Source: Medicago truncatula
Taxonomy: Eukaryota > Streptophyta > Magnoliopsida > Fabales > Fabaceae
DNA: 64,000 nucleotides
Assembly (NCBI RefSeq): GCF_003473485.1
Contig: NC_053047.1
Coordinates: forward strand, 2,805,001 to 2,869,000
Direction: 5' to 3'
Positions 34,064-44,830 of this stretch are shown here, piece after piece. Each line of letters begins with the position of its first letter. Within the stretch, counting starts at the first letter, position 1. A model generated the notes under the pieces. The model saw only the letters and a list, made by a program, of their open reading frames with translations, ran no database searches and was not told where the DNA came from. The translations under genes were made by a program, and so were the position numbers.

Positions 34064-34554
34064 TATTAAATATACGTAATAAATAAATGGGAATTTGGGG
34101 TTCGAATCCAGCCATAACGAGATAACCACTTAATCCCCAATATTTTTAAAAAAAGGCGTGGTTTTTTTTCTTTTTTTTTTTTGCTTTAAGGAAAAGTGTG
34201 TGGGTTTTTTTTTGTTTTTTTTTTTAGGGAAAAGGGGTGTGGGTTTTGGTATTCATAATTTAGTCATTTGGAAATAATAATAATAACACTCAGCCATGAA
34301 TTACTATCTAAGATTTGTTTAAAATGATACTAATAAATGAGTAAAACATGTTACTAATAGAGATATAAATTGCTTGCTTCCTTTTGAAAATGGAAGTTTC
34401 CTGTAAAGAGGATGGTCGTATAGGGATAATACATAGGTAACATTGACCAATCACAATGTCACAAGCGTATAAAAGGATAAAAAAATTTGTGAAAGAGAGA
34501 GAGAAGAAAGACACTTGTGACACTGTGGTTGATCAACGTCACCAATATCACCAA

Positions 34555-34920
34555 CCACAATGTGTCACCCAAGTGCTACCCGTGCTTATTTGGCGGAGCT
34601 TTGGGGTGTGGTAGAAGGCCTTAACTCAAATGAGCGTTGAAGTCCTTGTGCTAGGTCTATAGTCCACAAGATTCTCTGTTTATTAGAGCTGGAGTGGGAG
34701 GTTGTGGTGCTTCATTCTTACGGTGAAGCAAATCAATAGGCAAATGAGTTATCTAATTATGGTTGCTCCATGGGTTCTGAAACTGTTTCCTTTCTGTATT
34801 GTCCGTCTCAATTTAGTCATTTGTTGATTGCTAATGTAATGGAGATTTCTATCCCTCGTTAATTTCGGTTTCGTTCTCATTTTCCAAGCTTTGGCCCTCC
34901 TTGTTATAACAAAAAAAAAT
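34555..34920 (+). mobile_element. LINE 3' end with RNase H domain fragment
   Basis: The plus-strand translation reads AYLAELWGVVEGL, then WEVVVLHSYGEANQ and LSNYGCSMGSETVSF, the RNase H-like end of some plant LINEs. It finishes at an A tail near 34910-34918. 5'-truncated and with stops. Confidence 0.7.
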
Positions 34921-34989
34921 ATAGTTTCATCACTGTAAGGGTTAACAAAAGGAATGATAAGGAGGTTAAAGCTTGGATCTCAACTTCAC

Positions 34990-35680
34990 TATAATACTGA
35001 ATTATTTTATTTATTTTTAGCATGTCAATAATACTAACAATATTGGTCATTTAAAAAAAATATACTATATATGATGCTGAAACTTGGCCGGATTTGTATT
35101 ATTTTTTAGGTAGATGTAGATGGCAGTAGAATAAATTGGTAAGAATAGGCTTCTATTTATGAGGATGAGGATGGAATTGTACGTAAGTTATTAATATTAT
35201 TTAGGTGGATGGCAATAAAATACTGAGGTTAGTTGAATAAAAAGTTAGTGTTTCACGCAATTATTCTACGGAGCAGCATAACATATATGTGTAAGAAACA
35301 ACCTTCGGTCCTTTTTGTCTTGTGTTAGAGTGCATGTTTGATTCTTCAAAAATGGTAGAATCCATTTTGATTCCTGATTATATAAATGCAATATCACATG
35401 CGTTCAGAACATTATCTGCATGTTTTCCACTTTTAGAGGAAAATCATAAAGCAACTTTTTCTTTGATTTTCTGTATATTTCTCATTCTTTGCAAATAATA
35501 CAACTCATAGTCCTGCTCCATTATTACGAGTAATCACCTAAATGGAAATTAATGGATAGTGGGTGGAGGAAAAAATAAAGATGAAACAGAATCCCAAAAG
35601 AAGAAACATAGGTTATTTAGTGAGTTGAAGGATTAGGATCACATTTGGCTTAGTTTATTGAGTTGAAGGATTTTAATATT
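34990..35680. repeat. copy of the Kunitz downstream block without the gene
   Basis: Matches 38260-38640 and 40692-41160 downstream of Kunitz gene 1, and parts of 52140-52580 downstream of gene 2: for example 'attgtacgtaagttattaat', 'ttagagtgcatgt' and 'tagtgggtggaggaaaaaat'. No inhibitor coding sequence is present here. Confidence 0.7.
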
Positions 35681-35699
35681 GCATGATTTAAAGTATTAG

Positions 35700-36290
35700 A
35701 GCATGATTAGCCATGCGATGATAAAAAAAATTGATTTTGAATGAATATATTTTCTAAAATTCATTTTATTTAAATTTGATCAGTTAAATATAAAGTTATT
35801 TATATTTAAATCCATTCATGTAGAAGTGAGTTAAATAACCATGAAGCAAACAAAGAGACCTTTAGTGGTGCATCTTTCTTCTCAGATGTTTTTTTTTCTT
35901 CAAATAATTAGTTTTATTGTTTTAATTTAATCAATTTTATTTCAATTTTATCTTCAAATAAATTTGTTCATCCCTTTAATTTGAATTTGGGTTACCATTG
36001 TGTAGATAAGAAAATTTCACCAGCATTTCTCGCTGACTATTCTCCGTTTAAAAATATGTTGGATGCAAGATGGATTCTCATGTCAATGAAATGTTTACCT
36101 TGCATAAGAGTTAGTGATTACAGTAGTGATACATTGACCACTATAGGTGGCACACACCTTTCCTACCACCACATACAAATGTGACATGTGAACATGTGGC
36201 CCTCACCGCTCCACCTAACACTCTCTTTCATATCGGATCAAATTACTAAAATGTAATTTTATATGGGTGTATAATAAAGGTAATGAAAAA
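35700..36290. other. intergenic, no feature recognised
   Basis: AT-rich. One 67-codon ORF at 35981-36184 without recognisable features. Confidence 0.4.
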
Positions 36291-36339
36291 AGGGTGTCAA
36301 CATAACACTCCACTACTATTTTTGTAGAGTGCTGATACA

Positions 36340-37085
36340 CAAACATTCTTATGTGGCAAACCCCCTTATACACCTCCTATGTAGCATTTTTTATTAATTA
36401 CATTAAGGGCAATTTTGTAAATTCACACCCACTGCTCTCCCCTCTTCCTTCCCACCCTCTCTGTACTCACGTTTCTCCAACCCCATCACCTTCTTCTTTC
36501 TCACGAACCACCGTCGCCCACCATCCACTATCGCTACTCATCCTCACCCACCATCCCTGTCGCGATTTATTCTCCACTATCCGTCACCACCACCACACCC
36601 TGTCGCGATCTATTCTCCACCACCACCACACTCTACAGCCGTATCCCTGTTCGTCGTCGCCATCACCAGCACCACCTTCGTCCGTCATATCACTGTCAAA
36701 ACTCACCACCACCAACTTCACCCACCGTCTCACCTTCAGATCTCATCACAACCTTCGTCGTCGCTGTTTCATCTTCGGTTCTCACCACTGTCGTCGCCCC
36801 TCCGTTTCATCTTCTGATCACACCATAATCCCCGTCGTCTGATGTTTCGTCACAAATATAAACAGAACCGTGAACAAATAAGAGAAAGAGAGATCCACGA
36901 GAGAGATATGTGAAAGAGATTTGCAGAGAGAAAGAGATCATGGAGGGAGAGAGTTGAGGCATATTTTTTTTTTGGGTGAAACTCAGATTGAGGAGAGAGA
37001 GAATGATTTTGTTGAATAAGTCAAATTCTTTTAATAATAAATAGGTGCCACATAAGGGGTGTATGGGAGAGGTATGGTAAAAAGT
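36340..37085. mobile_element. probable non-autonomous TIR element, ~750 bp
   Basis: The left end contains 'cttatgtggcaaaccccctt' and the right end (reverse complement) 'cccttatgtggcacc', with 'tacacc' after or before each. The interior is GC-richer and full of 'caccaccacc' and 'cgtcgtcgc' runs, producing a 163-codon plus-strand ORF of His/Ser/Pro repeats at 36351-36842 that looks like a by-product of base content. Outer boundaries are uncertain. Confidence 0.45.
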
Positions 37086-37249
37086 GTGTCTACCAGTAAT
37101 AACTAATTTTTGTAATAGTCATTTTATCAAGCGGCAAAAGTCTTGTTTATTTATTCATTGGTAAGAGGTACTCAATGGAACAAAAAAAAAAAGCATAAAT
37201 AAATATATTAAATAGTGTAAGATGAAAGTCTTGTTTACCTATTTCCCAC

Positions 37250-37259
37250 TATATATATA
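37250..37259 (+). promoter_or_regulatory. TATA box of Kunitz gene 1
   Basis: TATATATATA, 63 bp before the start codon and conserved in gene 2 at the same distance. Confidence 0.75.
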
Positions 37260-37312
37260 GGGCAGAAGTAGTGACCAAAATACAATCAATATTTACACTT
37301 ATTAAGAAAAGC

Positions 37313-37945
37313 ATGAATCCTATTTTATCCCTCACCATTTCCTTCTTCCTATTTGCTTTTATCACCAATCTTTCACCAAACAATGCTGCTAAACAAGTCT
37401 TAGACATACATGGTACCCCCCTTATCCCTGGTAGCCAATACTACATTTTTCCAGCTAGTGAAAACCCTAACAGTGGAGGACTAACCTTAAACAAAGTTGG
37501 TGATTTAGAATGTCCAGTAACTGTCCTACAAAATAATGCTATGATAGGTTTACCAGTTAAATTCACCGTCCCAGAAAACAACACCGGTAATATCTTGACT
37601 GGTACCGATCTTGAGATTGAGTTTACTAAGAAGCCTGATTGTGCTGAATCATCAAAATGGTTGATGTTTCTTGATCATAATACTCAACTAAGTTGTGTTG
37701 GTATTGGTGGTGCAACAAACTATCATGGTATAGAAACAATAAGTGGCAAATTCTTAATAGTGAAACATGGATCTGGTCATGTTTATAGGCTTGGATTTTG
37801 TTTGGATGTAACTGGTGATTGTGGTTATATTGGACTTCAAATGTTCAATTCTGAAGAAGGTGGATCACGTTTGTTTTTGACTGCAGTTGATGCTTATTCT
37901 GTTGTATTTGTTGATGCTAATGGAAATAGTGCTTTGTCTATTTAG
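37313..37945 (+). CDS. Kunitz-type (STI family) protease inhibitor 1
   Basis: Intronless, 210 residues. The first ATG after the TATA box is at 37313; the upstream extension of the frame has no ATG. Residues 1-25 are a signal peptide (MNPILSLTISFFLFAFITNL). The Kunitz signature region follows: VLDIHGTPLIPGSQYYI, with His where the usual pattern has an acidic or polar residue. Four canonical cysteines (in LECPV, PDCAES, GFCLD and GDCGYIG) would form two disulphides; a fifth Cys in LSCVG is extra. The reactive loop region has no obvious Arg or Lys at the usual P1 position, so trypsin inhibition is uncertain. Secreted, probably apoplastic or vacuolar; relatives act in defence and in symbiotic or fungal interactions. 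About 92% identical to the copy at 50898. Confidence 0.92.
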   Translation: MNPILSLTISFFLFAFITNLSPNNAAKQVLDIHGTPLIPGSQYYIFPASENPNSGGLTLNKVGDLECPVTVLQNNAMIGLPVKFTVPENNTGNILTGTDLEIEFTKKPDCAESSKWLMFLDHNTQLSCVGIGGATNYHGIETISGKFLIVKHGSGHVYRLGFCLDVTGDCGYIGLQMFNSEEGGSRLFLTAVDAYSVVFVDANGNSALSI

Positions 37946-38633
37946 TATGAGTTCTAATAAATAATTGGAGTACTTGTAATGTATTCCTTTCTTAATGAAT
38001 AATAACTACACTTGCTTTTGTGTATTTGATGATCTTAAATTTCATTTTCTTGTCTTTTTATTTGTTTATTTGTTGTTCTTGATGTTGATAAAAATTGGCA
38101 GCCATGTTCAGTTTGTATGGATCGGTTACGTGATAAGATTTACATCTGTCAAAAAAAAATAAATTACGTTTTACATCTATATATCAACTAATCTTAACTC
38201 TAATTACAATGATAATAGGGATATAAATTGGTTTGGTGAATATGTAGGTCATTTCAAAAACAATTACTAAGATAATGGAAAGTTTGGCAAGATTTGCATT
38301 AAAATTTTAAGTATATGACAATAAATGGTAAGACTAGCTAGGATTGTATTATTAAGGAAGTCTTCCATAATTACAAAGTATGATCACAAGTTTTAGGAAA
38401 ACTTAAAAAAACAAATTTTTGAATTAATTTGTTGAATATTTTTAAAAAAATTAAATGAATAAAATGTAAAATTAATATTTTATGAGGGTGCTTAAGAGAT
38501 TTATATTTAGTTTTGTGACCATACAAGAATAATCCTCTATCATGGGAATGGAGTTGTACGTAAGTTATTAATATTGAAGCTGATATTAATTAAATAAAAA
38601 GTTAGTCTCACAGTCGATTATTCTATGGAGCAA
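37946..38633. repeat. duplicated 3' flank of Kunitz gene 1
   Basis: Matches 51528-52440 downstream of gene 2 ('ttgttcttgatgttgataaa', 'catgttcagtttgtatggat', 'atgatcacaa'). The gene was thus duplicated with more than 1 kb of 3' flank. Confidence 0.8.
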
Positions 38634-38839
38634 CATAGCATCAAGATTTTCAATAACGGTCGTTGTATAAGTTGCGGCTGCGATAAAATTTTTGCGATTT
38701 AGGCTATCAATGATGTTGCGTTGTTGATAGAGTGGTCGTTGCGGTGTGAAATAATCACCTTGCACAAATCTTAATAAACTTGGTTACACTATTATACAAT
38801 GTATAATAACTTAATATCGTATTGTTTTTTCATAATGTC

Positions 38840-39950
38840 ACAAGTGAAATTCTTCTCATAATTTTGTAATGAATGTGTTCTTCTAAAAATCAAGTTAACT
38901 ACTAATTAATTCAGGTTTTATCGAGTTTAGAATAAACAAGAGAATAAAAAATCAAACTAGGTCTTTTACCCGTGCTACCGCCCGGGACATTAAAAATGGA
39001 GAAGTTAATATATTGCTTTATGACACCCGTTTGTTTAATTTTTTAACTAAAAAAATTATTTTTTATTTTTGTTGTGTTTGTTTTTTATTTTTAAAAAATC
39101 CTTATTGCTAAAAATATCATTTTTAGCCACAAAATGAAAAGTCAATTAAAGTATCTTCTTCTAAATCTATTTATTTTATAATTGCAATGAAATCAAGTGT
39201 AAGAGTTTCAAAACAAACAAAAAATAATTTTTATGATAATAAGCAAACATAAATAGTTGTAGATTATTTTAACCCAAAGTATTTTTATTTTAAATTTGAA
39301 ACAAAGGTTAAAGATCAACCGGTTATCCTAGTTTGGCGCCTAACAATTAGGTTTAGAGTATGATTAGGTCATTGCAATGTTAATTAGGATTAGTTTGACT
39401 TTCAACAACATATGCAACTCATGGGGATTCCTGAAATTATTAACCATTATTCCTTTTGAGTTTTGTAATCATTGCTTAGTTATGAATAACAGAAGGTACA
39501 TGAATAAGCATTGGTGTTAGTTATAGTGGCAGCTATGAATGGATAACAAAAACGCATACAAAGAATTCTAAATTAATAAGAATATGCTTAACCTTATGCA
39601 GCAAAGCCTAAAAGAAATCTATTGAAGTTTAAATCTTGTATAAACAATCAAATTATCTAGCAAAATAATTCAGAAGAAGTAACACATTGAAAAAAAAAAT
39701 CCACAAAATACCATATGTCCTCTTTAACACTGGACATCAAAGGCAACCCTTCAATGCTCTATAACAAAGTTCCAGTTAATTATGCTAGCTAGAAAATAGA
39801 ATATAAGTAGTAGAATATTTTTCTCATCACAAGTGAAATTCTTCTCATAATTTTGTAATGAATGTGTTCTTCTAAAAATCAAGTTAACTACTAATTAATT
39901 CAGGTTTTATCGAGTTTAGAAGAAACAAGAGAATAAAAAATCAAATAGGA
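38840..39950 (-). mobile_element. possible Helitron end between ~115 bp direct repeats
   Basis: Two direct repeats of about 115 bp (38840-38955 and 39834-39947, sharing 'aattcttctcataattttgt') flank an 875 bp segment. At 38956 the minus strand ends with a GC hairpin (cccgggcggtagcacggg), about ten bases and CTAG before T, the form of a Helitron 3' end. No 5' TC end or Rep/helicase could be placed, so this is tentative. Confidence 0.35.
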
Positions 39951-40116
39951 CATAAATTTGTTGCTTACCGCTTTCACAGCGGAAACGGCATTTTGTGCGG
40001 CGTAACAGCGTTTTGTCACGTTCCTTTCCATGATTTTTTTTACTATACTAACACGGAGAAAAACGGTTATGGCCACCACCTATACCTTTATGTCGCGGCT
40101 GTTTTCGCGGTAACGG

Positions 40117-40654
40117 CATGGGCGGATACACACAAGGGTTATGTGGGGCTAAAGTCCCACATGCCTTTTCCTTTTTTTTTTTTTAATACTAGATTTAACA
40201 CAAAAAAAAATAAGTCGGTAAATGAGTAAACTATCTCTTTTATAGTGTGTTTCATGTTTGAATCCTGCAAATTGCAGCTTTTAATGTGAACAAATTATTG
40301 AGGATGTATGAGTTTTATCAAAATCATTTAATAGATGTGTTGGAATTGGCGTTACACCATCAACTTAATAGTTATGTAACAAATGTTCGATTTGACCCAA
40401 AATTTGCTAAGTTGAAACGGCTTTCGGATCTTTGTGCAAAACTTATGGAAACAAATAAATGCAACACATTTGTTATGGTTTATTAACTTTTGAAGTTGGT
40501 TTTGCTCTTGCCGGTAGCAACTGCAAGTGTTGAACGTGTTTTTTCATTGTAATGTATTGTATCAAACAATGTTATTTCTTATTTTTAATATAGTTTGCAT
40601 TATTTTCTTTGAAAATTTAGCCCCACATGTATCAAAAGTCTGGATATGTCCCTG
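40117..40654 (+). mobile_element. hAT element, 538 bp deletion derivative
   Basis: Perfect 8 bp target duplication ggtaacgg at 40109-40116 and 40655-40662. Termini catgggcggatacacacaag and (reverse complement of right end) cagggacatatccagacttt share a subterminal 'atgtggggctaaa'. It carries the last part of an hAT transposase. Confidence 0.88.
40286..40555 (+). pseudogene. hAT transposase C-terminus (dimerisation region)
   Basis: The frame from 40286 gives FDPKFAKLKRLSDLCAKLME, a TAA at 40484, then in the same frame LLKLVLLLPVATASVERVFS, the conserved hAT dimerisation motif, before another stop. It resembles the zinc-finger MYM-type transposases of plants. Only the final tenth or so of the protein remains. 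Confidence 0.85.
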
Positions 40655-40691
40655 GGTAACGGACCTGTTTTTGAAGAACCTTGCATAGCAT

Positions 40692-41230
40692 ATATGTGAA
40701 TTCTACAAATAAATAAAATCCTAGCATATATGTGTAACAAACAATTGGTTTTGTGTGGCAACAATGAGCGTGGGATCGATCCATCCAATTGAAGAGTTGC
40801 AAGCATTATCACTCCTTTTTGTCTTGTTGAGTTAGAGTGCATGTGTGATTCCTCACTAATGGTAGAATCCAGTTTGATTCCTTATATAAATGCAACCCCA
40901 TGGGTTCAGAACAATAGCTTTATGTTTTCTATTTTTAGAGTAAAAATCATAAACCAACGTATCTTTCATTCTCTATATGTATTTCTCATTATTTGCAAAT
41001 AATAGCTCATAGTCACTAGCTTCCAAGACCTCACCTGCATCTCCTGCTCCATAATTACAAGCAATTACCTAAATAGAAATTAATAGATAGTGGGTGGAGG
41101 AAAAAATAAAGATGAAACAGAATTACCTAACACAAAGAAACATATAATAAGGATCACATGTGGCTGAGTATATTGTGTTAGATGGTGGCTGAGTATATTT
41201 TAGTATGATAATGCTTTTTGAAAATATATA
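40692..41230. repeat. continuation of the Kunitz downstream block
   Basis: Continues the flank interrupted by the hAT-like element. Matches 35280-35660 and 52470-52580 ('gatagtgggtggaggaaaaa', 'cttccaagacctcacct'). Confidence 0.7.
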
Positions 41231-41279
41231 TATATATCTTTTTTTTTTTTTTTTTTAAATCAGCATAAATATATAGAAA

Positions 41280-42400
41280 GCCAAGCACAGGAAGTGCTCT
41301 AAAAGCTAGCTGTTACAACCAAACAACAGGTTCCTGCCTACCTTATAAACAAAGCAGTGGCACGGAACAAGTAGAAAATAAGCACATATAAACAAGAAGG
41401 GTGGAAACAAACCAAATTCCAAAAAAGTAAATTTACAAAATCCCTCCCATAGATCTGCACCAACAATAACGCTCCAGCTACAACAACACAGAAAGGCAGA
41501 TTCAAAAAGAAAGCCACGTTCATCTTCTGTTTAGACATTCTCGTGGATTCCATGTCCACTCATAAAAGAGGAAAGAAGCTATCTTTAACCTACTCAACAT
41601 CCAAACCCAAGAAAGTGCTTTAATATCGTCCACAATTTCCTCCACATCCTTCCTTTGGTTATTGAAGATCCTTGCGTTTCTTTCCTTCCAAATCGACCAA
41701 ATAGTAGTGTGCCAAATCAACCAAAAATCCTTCTTATGCCTCTTCGATTCCATTCACCATTCCAACAAACAAAATGAGCAAACAAGTTATGAGGAGTAAT
41801 AAAGTTAATCCCTAGCCAATTCAAAATACGACGCCAGATTAAGAAGGAAACATCACAATGTAAGAATAGGTGGGTAGATGTTTCCGGCCGCCTTCCACAC
41901 AAAACACAAAGAGGAGACTCATCCGGAGCCAAGATATGGCGAATGGCGAGATTAACTCTAGTGGGGATTCGATCAAGAAGTAAAGACCAAGAGAAGGCCA
42001 CTACTTTAGACGGAGCCGGACTCTTCCAAATTAGAGAGAATAAACCCCCTCCTTTAAAGCCCCAACACCCTCTTCCACAAGGAAAATGGCTTCCAAAATG
42101 TTATACCCGGATTTTACGGAAAAAATTCCATCATCCACAACCGACCACACCCACTTGTCCTCTTTGGTAGTAAAAACTACATCCTCCAAGAGGTCCATCA
42201 AATTCTCAAAAAGATTTGCTTCCCACGAAAACGGTTGTCTCCTCCAAGATAAGTTCCAATACCGTCCCCCTCCTTGCCCCACACCCACTTCCCTAACCTT
42301 TGCTTCCTTTTGATTCGAGATGGAAAAAAGTCTAGGGAATAAATTCACAAGCGGCAAAAAAAGGTATCTCTCCCACTACCTATAGAAATATAGAAGGAAA
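41280..42400 (-). mobile_element. LINE ORF2 C-terminal part
   Basis: Three minus-strand frames give, in order, WNLSWRRQPFSWEANLFENL, then MAFSWSLLLDRIPTRVNLAI with the zinc motif CVLCGRRPETSTHLFLHCD, then WHTTIWSIWKERNARIFNNQ. This is the zf-RVT tail of an L1-type LINE with frameshifts. The element's upstream part continues at 43910-44350 beyond the copia remnant. Confidence 0.85.
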
Positions 42401-42432
42401 GAAATTGTATAATGTAATTCTTAATTACAAAT

Positions 42433-43906
42433 TTTGAATATTAGACGTAATGCTAGCTATAGCAAAACCCACTAACTATTGGTGCAAGAAATACTAACAC
42501 ATAAGACTTTTATTTATATTACCAAGTCATTGCATATTTCTTCATATTATCCGATGTGAGACATAAATCTAATTATTATTGTTGATATCCTCCTGCAAGT
42601 TGTATGGTCTGAAAGAGAGATGCAACTTGGACAGTAAGTAATCGAACCTAGAATGAAGTAGGGGTTTGGTTAGAATATCAATAAGTTGATCATCGTTAGA
42701 AACAAAGGATACTCGAAACATTCCATTTTGTACATTTTCTCGGACAAAATGATAGGCTAAGGCTATATGTTTCATCCAAAAGTGAAATACTGGATTAGCA
42801 CTAAGGTGGGTAGCACTGAGGTTGTCACAATAGATGACTGGATTGGCTGTTGGAGGGTGACCAAGTTCATTGAATAGGGAAAGGACCCATAGAAGCTCAC
42901 TCTCCGTGTTAGCCAAGGCTTTATATTTTGCTTCTATGGAAGAGCAAGCAACAGAACGTTGTTTTCGAGAGCTCTAAGAGATGGGTGTGCTGCCAAGATA
43001 TAACAGATAACTAGTGGTGGAGATATAATCATCCATGTCGCTTGCCCAGTCTGCATTTGAGTAGGCATGGAGATTTAATGGGGCGGTCGTCGAAATGAAG
43101 ACGCCTTTGTCATAGGAACCTGCCAAGTATCTGAGCACTCTTTTGAGTGCAGTCCAATGCGCCGTTATGGGGTTTTGCATGAATTGGGTGAGTTTGTTTG
43201 TGATGAAGGCAATGTCTAGGCGAGTAACGAGCGCTCGATACTCGGTTGGGGATGGAAGGATATCGCCGAAATCCTTTAGTAACTTATATGTGGCAGACAA
43301 TGGTGTGGATGCTGGTTTTGTATCTCCCATGCCTGATTTATGTAGTAGATTAGTGATATATTTTCTTCGACCGCCAAGAAATAATTAAGACATCCAAGGT
43401 CTTTCAAAGAAAAGCGAGCGGCGAGTGTGGCGATGAGTGTGGAGACCTCTGCAGGAGAATTCCTGGTGACAATGATATCATCAACATATACTAATAAGTA
43501 TAGTGTAACACCTGGTTTGTGGTGGATGAATAAAGAGGCATAAGTGGAGTTGATAAAGCCAAGGGATAAAGGAATACCCAAAGCTCCGTACTATATAAAC
43601 TCTTATCAAGAGTCATATCTATCCGACGTGGGACATGAGTTTTTCCCAATACACCCCCGTCACGCCCAGCACTCTTTGGGCTTTGGTGCGTGAATTAGTT
43701 GTCACGCACAGCACTCTTTGGGCTTGGTGCGTGAATCGGTAGGTGGCCCTTGAATAGTAGAAGTAATATTAGCTATAACAAGACCCACTAACTATTAGTG
43801 CAAGAAGTACTAACACACAAGACTTTTATTTATATGACCAAGCCTTTTGCATATTTCTTCATATTATCCGATGTGGGAAATAATTCTAATTATTATTATT
43901 ATTATT
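42433..43906 (-). mobile_element. Ty1/copia remnant nested in a LINE
   Basis: Direct repeats of about 150 bp (42433-42583 and 43750-43906, sharing 'cccactaactatt' and 'catatttcttcatattatcc') bound the remnant and may be partial LTRs. Between them lie the last part of pol and, at 43600-43750, an inverted copy of the leader at 23320-23500. Gag, protease, integrase and most of the RT are missing. Confidence 0.7.
42569..43581 (-). pseudogene. copia pol C-terminus: RT end and RNase H
   Basis: Minus-strand blocks: YLLVYVDDIIVTRNSPAEVS (RT catalytic YVDD) with FSLKDLGCLNYFL at 43276-43581; GDTKPASTPL and RVLRYLAG with the RNase H-type ADWASD at 42974-43330; then ESELLWVLSLFNELGHP, IYCDNLSATHLS and DILTKPL at 42569-42916. 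A small deletion after NYFLAVE shifts the frame and the blocks are separated by stops. Confidence 0.88.
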
Positions 43907-43909
43907 GAT

Positions 43910-44350
43910 ACTACCAACCTTCGTCCCAATACTCTCCTCACCACGCTCCACACCTTCCCCATCAAGGATTTTCACTACCTCCCTCCACCAAGAAGAAACA
44001 CTCCGTCCCCCAACCTCCAACCTCCCGTTCACCAAACATAACAAGCCACCACCAATATAAACCCCCTATGTCCACTAACATCCTCCGTCAAACGTCTTAC
44101 CCCTAAACCTCCATTATCCCTATTCAAACAAATATTATTCCAACCAATTCAAGAAAATTTTCTAATATCCTCACTCGCACACTAAAAAAATTTAGTCGGT
44201 AAAGATTCAATATAAGAGAGATTATACCTGACGGAACTTTGAAGAAGGAAAAAACATAGACAAACAAGGAAGACAAGGCAGACTTTAGGAGAACCAGGCG
44301 ACCACCAAAAGAAAGAAATTTACTCTTCCACTCAAATAATCTATTTTATT
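43910..44350 (-). mobile_element. LINE ORF2 middle part, upstream of the copia insertion
   Basis: The minus-strand translation resembles WKSKFLSFGGRLVLLKSALS and later WWREVVKI, the region just after the RT domain. In order and orientation it fits the LINE at 41280-42400. Confidence 0.65.
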
Positions 44351-44629
44351 CACGGAATTCTAGTGGACGAAATAGAATTTGTCATCTGGAATTATTAATA
44401 GTACCACAGTGTTGATACTATATAGAATTATTATTTTTTCTTTCTTGCTGGTAGTTCTAAATAAAGATATAGAATTCCATTCTCATGTAAAAAATGCATT
44501 TTTGAATAAAAAAAATTGTTAGAATTCATATTTTGACTGTTGTGTATTTTATGGGGAATTGTTGATATCCAATAATTCGATCCTCCAAATTTCCACCCTA
44601 AAGCACAACTTTTCCATTATTTTTTTGTT

Positions 44630-44830
44630 TTTGCTTATAGATTCTACTTATAGGTTTTTCTTATAGCTTATGTTTTTGCTTATAGCTTCTGATTGTAGGT
44701 TTTACTTGTAGCTTCTGCTTATAACATCTAATTGTTTATAGCTTCTACTTATAGGTTTTGCTTATAGCCTCTAATTGTTTATAGCTTATCTTTTTGCTTA
44801 TAGCTTCTAATTGTTTCTAATTTTGTTTAT
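44630..44830. repeat. imperfect 'cttatagcttctgcttatag' repeats
   Basis: About ten irregular copies of a 10-20 base unit built from 'ttatagcttct', 'ttataggtttt' and 'aattgttta'. Non-coding. Confidence 0.7.

Larger units (their letters stand above)
38642..40683. mobile_element. hAT-like TIR element, outer
   Basis: Left end caagattttcaataacggtc; reverse complement of the right end caaggttcttcaaaaacagg. Flanked by a perfect 8 bp duplication catagcat (38634-38641 and 40684-40691). The flanking block at 35270 and the continuation at 40684 show the empty site. The interior is non-coding: no transposase of its own is visible. It contains the smaller hAT element at 40117-40654 and a possible Helitron end. 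Confidence 0.75.

Noticed and set aside
36351..36842. 163-codon His/Ser/Pro-rich ORF
   Set aside because: Lies inside a probable TIR element with 'caccacc' repeats; composition explains the open frame.
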